The notes under the pieces are model-generated. The model had not been told where the DNA came from and did not search any database. It was given only the letters and a program-made list of their open reading frames with translations. The position numbers were made by a program, and so were the translations under genes. Of a stretch of DNA of 64,000 bases, positions 50,026 through 64,000 are shown in pieces. Position 1 is the first letter of the stretch; the number at the start of each line of letters is the position of its first letter. The stretch covers positions 62,001 to 126,000 of the forward strand of contig JASAMV010002805.1 in NCBI GenBank assembly GCA_030248065.1. The letters run 5' to 3'. The stretch comes from Rhynchonema sp. JSB1_4. Taxonomy: Eukaryota > Nematoda > Chromadorea > Monhysterida > Xyalidae.

Positions 50026-50406
50026 ATGTCCGGTCGTGGTGGCAAAGGAGGCAAATCACGTGCCAAGGCCAAGTCACGCAGTAGCCGTGCCGGGCTGCAG
50101 TTCCCGGTGGGTCGCATCCACTCGCGTTTGCGCAAGGGCAACTTTGCCGAACGGGTCGGAGCCGGTGCACCCGTCTATCTGGCTGCCGTCATGGAATATC
50201 TGGCGGCCGAAGTGTTGGAGTTGGCCGGCAACGCGGCGCGTGACAACAAGAAGACCCGTATCAACCCGCGTCACTTGCAACTGGCCGTGCGCAACGACGA
50301 GGAGTTGAACAAGTTGCTGGCCGGTGTCACCATTGCCCAGGGTGGTGTGCTGCCCAACATCCAGGCCGTGCTGCTGCCGAAGAAGACCGGTGGCGAGAAG
50401 AAATAA
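50026..50406 (+). CDS. H2A: Histone H2A, replication-dependent
   Basis: Intronless, 126 aa. It has the canonical [21 protein letters not shown]-terminus, the fold core including [20 protein letters not shown] and the acidic-patch region [13 protein letters not shown]. It ends [11 protein letters not shown], with no SQ(E/D)Φ tail, so it is canonical H2A and not H2A.X or H2A.Z. It pairs with H2B in the nucleosome. Start is the ATG following the TATA box by about 70 bp. The 3' UTR carries the histone stem-loop plus a second conserved hairpin. First of four co-oriented histone genes. Confidence 0.98.
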   Translation: MSGRGGKGGKSRAKAKSRSSRAGLQFPVGRIHSRLRKGNFAERVGAGAPVYLAAVMEYLAAEVLELAGNAARDNKKTRINPRHLQLAVRNDEELNKLLAGVTIAQGGVLPNIQAVLLPKKTGGEKK

Positions 50407-50427
50407 ACGTGTGAACAGCTGAAACCC

Positions 50428-50473
50428 TGGACTTCGGTCCACTTACCCTAACCCAACGGCCCTCTTCAGGGCC
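50428..50473 (+). terminator. H2A 3'-end processing block: UUCG hairpin plus histone stem-loop
   Basis: TGGACTTCGGTCCA (50428-50441) forms a five-pair stem closed by a C-UUCG-G tetraloop. CTTACCCTAACCCAAC and the canonical SLBP stem-loop GGCCCTCTTCAGGGCC (50458-50473) follow, then ACC. Confidence 0.93.
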
Positions 50474-51030
50474 ACCTCAAATAAACCATGTGTGTTTGTC
50501 CGTCACGCTTCAGGTCCACTTCACTGAAGCGCGCGATTTTTATTGGGACTTTTGACGTGTATCAGAGTGAAAATCTGCGATTTGGGGGTCTCCTTTCCTT
50601 CTTCATTCCGAAACGGTGGGCCCCCTTCAGGGGCCAAATCATGGACCAAAGGGTACTGTCATTTTCCCCTTACACAATTGTTTGCGTCAGCGCAAACCTT
50701 CCTGTGGGCATATCCGCGTTATTTTCCCTTCTGATTTCACACAAATCTTCTTGCCGGGCGGGCGCACGTAAATGCGCGTTTGTCACCAAGGAAGCAATGC
50801 GTCAACTGTTCTTTCTTCAACCCACCGGGCGTAAGCGCGCGGGTGGCAGGGAATCCCTTCGTAAACAATGTGTGTCAAATCCTGGAATGTTCATCTTGAT
50901 TCAGGCAACATAAACGGTCAATTACCGTACAGTATTGGGAACTCGGTGTTTGAGTCACTGAGCTACACACATGCGCCAGACACGTTTGGTCCTGTTCTAC
51001 ACATGATACAGCTGCGGCACAAACGGTTTC

Positions 51031-51038
51031 TATAAAAG
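51031..51038 (+). promoter_or_regulatory. TATA box of histone H2B
   Basis: TATAAAAG, 73 bp before the H2B ATG. Confidence 0.75.
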
Positions 51039-51110
51039 AGGTCACCTTCAACGGGCCGTCATCATTGTTCATTTGCTACTCGTGCATTGCATCTTTCCAT
51101 CAACATCATT

Positions 51111-51497
51111 ATGGCTCCGAAACCATCGGCGAAAGGTGCCAAGAAGGCGGGCAAGTCGCAGAAGGGCCGCGGTCGTCCTGCGGGCAGCGGCGGGGACAAG
51201 AAGCGTCGTCGCAAGCCCAAGCAGTCGTACAGCACGTACGTGTACAAGGTGCTCAAGCAGGTGCACCCCGACACGGGCATCAGCTCGAAGGCCATGTCGA
51301 TCATGAATTCGTTCGTGAACGACCTGTTCGAGCGCATCGCCAGTGAAGCGTCGCGTCTGGCCCACTACAACAAACGATCCACCATCAGCAGTCGCGAGAT
51401 CCAGACGGCCGTGCGCTTGCTGTTGCCTGGTGAACTCGCCAAGCACGCCGTTAGTGAAGGCACCAAGGCTGTGACCAAGTACACGAGCAGCAAGTAG
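51111..51497 (+). CDS. H2B: Histone H2B, replication-dependent
   Basis: Intronless, 128 aa. The basic N-terminal tail ([20 protein letters not shown]) is longer and more Gly/Arg-rich than in vertebrates. The fold core is canonical: [40 protein letters not shown] and the C-terminal [13 protein letters not shown] with the ubiquitinated Lys. Start is the ATG after AACATCATT. An in-frame ATT/ATC-rich upstream extension is ignored as leader. H2A partner in the nucleosome. Confidence 0.98.
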   Translation: MAPKPSAKGAKKAGKSQKGRGRPAGSGGDKKRRRKPKQSYSTYVYKVLKQVHPDTGISSKAMSIMNSFVNDLFERIASEASRLAHYNKRSTISSREIQTAVRLLLPGELAKHAVSEGTKAVTKYTSSK

Positions 51498-51520
51498 ACA
51501 GTGGACAACCACTGAAACCT

Positions 51521-51566
51521 TGGACTTCGGTCCACTTACCCTAACCCAACGGCCCTCTTCAGGGCC
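51521..51566 (+). terminator. H2B 3'-end processing block
   Basis: Same layout as in H2A: TGGACTTCGGTCCA (51521-51534), CTTACCCTAACCCAAC, then GGCCCTCTTCAGGGCC (51551-51566). The only change near the block is CTTGG for CCTGG at its 5' edge. Confidence 0.93.
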
Positions 51567-51862
51567 ACCTCAGATTAACCATGTTTGTTGTTGTTATTGT
51601 GCTCCATTGCTTTGTTTGTGTTTTTGGCGCCGCGAGCGAGTTCTGTCGCAATGTCAAGAGTTCACGTACCAGTCGGCAAAATTCACGCATGAGCTCGGAA
51701 TCGCGGCTTTGCGTTACACACCATGCAGGGCGCTTTCCCGCTCATGACAGAGAGAACTGAAGTACACGGCATTCCACGTGCAGGATGTATGGGACATTTT
51801 CAACACGTGAAAATAGCTAATCAGCAATAAGCGTACATCGTGTATGTGCACAATCAGCAGTC

Positions 51863-51870
51863 TATATAAA
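51863..51870 (+). promoter_or_regulatory. TATA box of histone H4
   Basis: TATATAAA, 84 bp before the H4 ATG. Confidence 0.75.
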
Positions 51871-51884
51871 TGGGCATTTCGTGA

Positions 51885-52265
<381 letters not shown>

Positions 52266-52294
52266 ATGCACTCGGACAACACAGTCTGAAACCC

Positions 52295-52340
52295 TGGACT
52301 TCGGTCCACTTACCCTAACCCAACGGCCCTCTTCAGGGCC
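52295..52340 (+). terminator. H4 3'-end processing block
   Basis: TGGACTTCGGTCCA (52295-52308) and GGCCCTCTTCAGGGCC (52325-52340), with the identical 16-base linker seen in the other three genes. Confidence 0.93.
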
Positions 52341-52554
52341 ACCTCAAATTAACCATGATCTCTTGCTTGGGTGTGTTTCCTTTCCACTTTTCTTACACAT
52401 TTGCTGAGTGTCATTGCTTCCCACTTTACCGCGTGCGTCTTCCCGGTCCGAGCTTTATGGCTCAATATGGTATAACTTCGCTACGCGCGAAATTAGCATT
52501 TTAGGGTGCATTTTCATCAAACTTTCGACCTAAAAATTTTTGTTCCCCCCTCCA

Positions 52555-52641
52555 AACTCGGCCGGTACAGTAGGTAGGTTGCCGCCCCACATTTTTGGTG
52601 GTACAGTAGGTTGCCGCCCCGCCTGGGTAGCTCCACCACTG
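52555..52641. mobile_element. Truncated hAT-like fragment between H4 and H3
   Basis: ACAGTAGGTAGGTTGCCGCC through CCGCCTGGGTAGCTCCACCACTG-type end, nearly identical to the right part of the element ending at 21338 in the RPRD-like intron. Only one end is present. Confidence 0.7.
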
Positions 52642-52915
52642 ATGCCTAGCGCGCGCTTGGAGTCTACATCGTGTGTGTGCATTTTGCCGCGACAACACGC
52701 ATAATATGTGATGTGTTGTCCCTCTTGGAATCTACTGCCTACATCGCGTCTGTGCTACTATCCTGCAACGGCTGTCCGAACCGGTCAATTGAGCCGACAT
52801 GTTGACTTTCATGGTCAGGCTTCGCGTCGCGCCGACCAAAATATGGACTTGGCAAAAATCCAATTTTGCTATTGCGGCAGCCAATTAGCGCCGAGTTTAA
52901 CCGTAGTCCAAACGC

Positions 52916-53424
<509 letters not shown>

Positions 53425-53446
53425 AATGTGAAGACGCATAAAACCC

Positions 53447-53492
53447 TGGACTTCGGTCCACTTACCCTAACCCAACGGCCCTCTTCAGGGCC
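53447..53492 (+). terminator. H3 3'-end processing block
   Basis: TGGACTTCGGTCCA (53447-53460), linker CTTACCCTAACCCAAC, GGCCCTCTTCAGGGCC (53477-53492), then ACCTCA. Identical to H2A and H4. Confidence 0.93.
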
Positions 53493-54860
53493 ACCTCAAA
53501 TATGCCATGTGCGGTTCTTTGTTTTCTCCATACCTGCCGTACCGCTTCACCCGTACATTTGTTGAGCCGTTGCTCTTCCAATCCAGCAGCCATTTCAATT
53601 TCGATCCTTGGTCTGCCAGTTCTGTTACAAGCGGGAGTATAAGGGGCCCCCGGAGTGTAAAATACTGTATGCTATGCTGTGCCACGCACACGACACAGAG
53701 AGAGAAAGAAACGCACGTATACATATATTTGGTAACAAAACTCGGTGTGTAAATTCCCTTTTGATTTGACTCCTACAACATTTGTCCGTTGAACAACGAT
53801 GCTGTTCGTGTTCGCACGCGGCAAGTTTAGGCCAGCCAGCGGGAACTTGTCACCATCTCTCTCGGTCTATTTTTTTGTTTTCGAAACGCGTGAAACCCGG
53901 AACATCATTGGATCTTCATCTTCCCAAGCCAGCTTTAAAAAAAGTGTCTCATGAGTTCGTGGTTGGACTATGGATTATATTATACACATGTATCAGTCGA
54001 ACATCTTCCACAGTGTGAGTGTGATGAGATAAAGTTTCTTGTATAATACTCATGTATTATTGTCTTCTCTCGACCAACTAGTGTACTTCAAAAGACCTTC
54101 ATCAGGAATGGCACATGCCTGACAATAATTCGAAGGAAATTAACAAAGCAACAAATGAAAGTCAAGCACAGACAAATTATTGAGAGTGACAAGGCACATA
54201 CAAAATAACAAATTCTGCATAACTTAATTTTACAATAGTGACAAACATCTGAAACAAACAAGATATAGAAATTCAGCAACATTATCTAAGTTTCATGTGC
54301 GACTATCTTGTAACTATGCATATAATTTTCATGGAACAATAGAAAATAGCAGAATTAACGGAAAAGAGTTATATTCCATCCATCAGCTTATGACACTTTT
54401 TGTCAGCTGAAAAGCTTGACAGGATCCAGTGCTGTTTCGGTTCCGGTTGGCTTACGAAAAAGAAAAGAAAGAGAAATCGGTTTTTATTTTGTTTTTGGGC
54501 GCCGTTTTCTCTGACATTGCCTTGTGGAGGAACAATTTTTCACAAGGGAACCTGAACCTCTCAGGCAAAGTGCCATCAGCTGATGGATGGACTTATACCT
54601 ATAACAGACAAACAACTAAAAGTTAACAATATAGCTTCGTTGGGTATTATGCTATGTGTTACCGAACAATGGTATTTGAAAATTAAAATCGGACAATGCC
54701 AGATCCGAAGAATCGATCCGATCCAATTGACGCCTAGGCTTGCACCGTCGTGACAATTCACACAAACATTATAGTATGATTTCAAACATCAGAATGATTG
54801 TATAGAGTCAAAAAATAGTACAATGAATTATCGTAATCTATGAGCTGTACTAGCACATCA
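53493..54860. other. Intergenic region, no supportable gene
   Basis: Between the H3 processing block and the fatty acid synthase stop codon, in convergent orientation. A/T-rich, with no clear gene, exon or repeat family seen. Confidence 0.5.

Positions 54861-64000
<9,140 letters not shown>

Overview
This is nuclear DNA from an intron-rich animal. Evidence: GT-AG split genes with mostly 50-600 bp introns, replication-dependent histone genes ending in the metazoan stem-loop, an animal-type fatty acid synthase, and Integrator, STUM and Ly6 genes. Codon use and intron size suggest an invertebrate bilaterian. I cannot place the phylum from the sequence alone; a compact-genome ecdysozoan would fit but is a guess. 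Every multi-exon model below was assembled by hand from family similarity plus splice sites whose phases agree.

Layout, left to right: a divergent PP1-type phosphatase (-, 2311-3954); TBC1D30-like RabGAP (+, 5739-12278); splicing factor PRPF18 (-, 12569-18455), tail to tail with TBC1D30; an RPRD/Rtt103-like CID protein that binds the polymerase II CTD (+, 20154-24687), head to head with PRPF18; Integrator subunit 4 (+, 25428-35369); two candidate small secreted or neuropeptide-like precursors (+, 35947-36666 and 37677-37969); an FLVCR-like 12-helix transporter (-, 38408-41540); STUM/SPEC3 (-, 42096-43345); two tandem Ly6/uPAR paralogues of 120 aa each (+, 45158-47585 and 47994-48854); a co-oriented histone cluster H2A, H2B, H4, H3 (+, 50026-53424); and the C-terminal part (end of pseudo-KR, ER, KR, ACP, TE) of a type I fatty acid synthase (-, 54861 to beyond 64000). 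Several genes act in nuclear RNA biology (PRPF18, RPRD, INTS4, histones), but they are not an operon; order looks incidental.

The rest is dominated by non-coding inverted-repeat elements, most of them inside introns. They include a four-copy ~215 bp foldback family, a 1.15 kb TTA-flanked element carrying a tRNA-like sequence, hAT-like elements, a cluster of G-tract TIR elements between 14.7 and 21.2 kb, and a 2.2 kb foldback whose arms are 30-bp minisatellites in a 4.7 kb INTS4 intron. The most unusual signals are a perfectly conserved second hairpin (a UUCG tetraloop) upstream of every histone stem-loop, the minisatellite foldback, and the candidate peptide precursor with an FCxxxTGCG motif.
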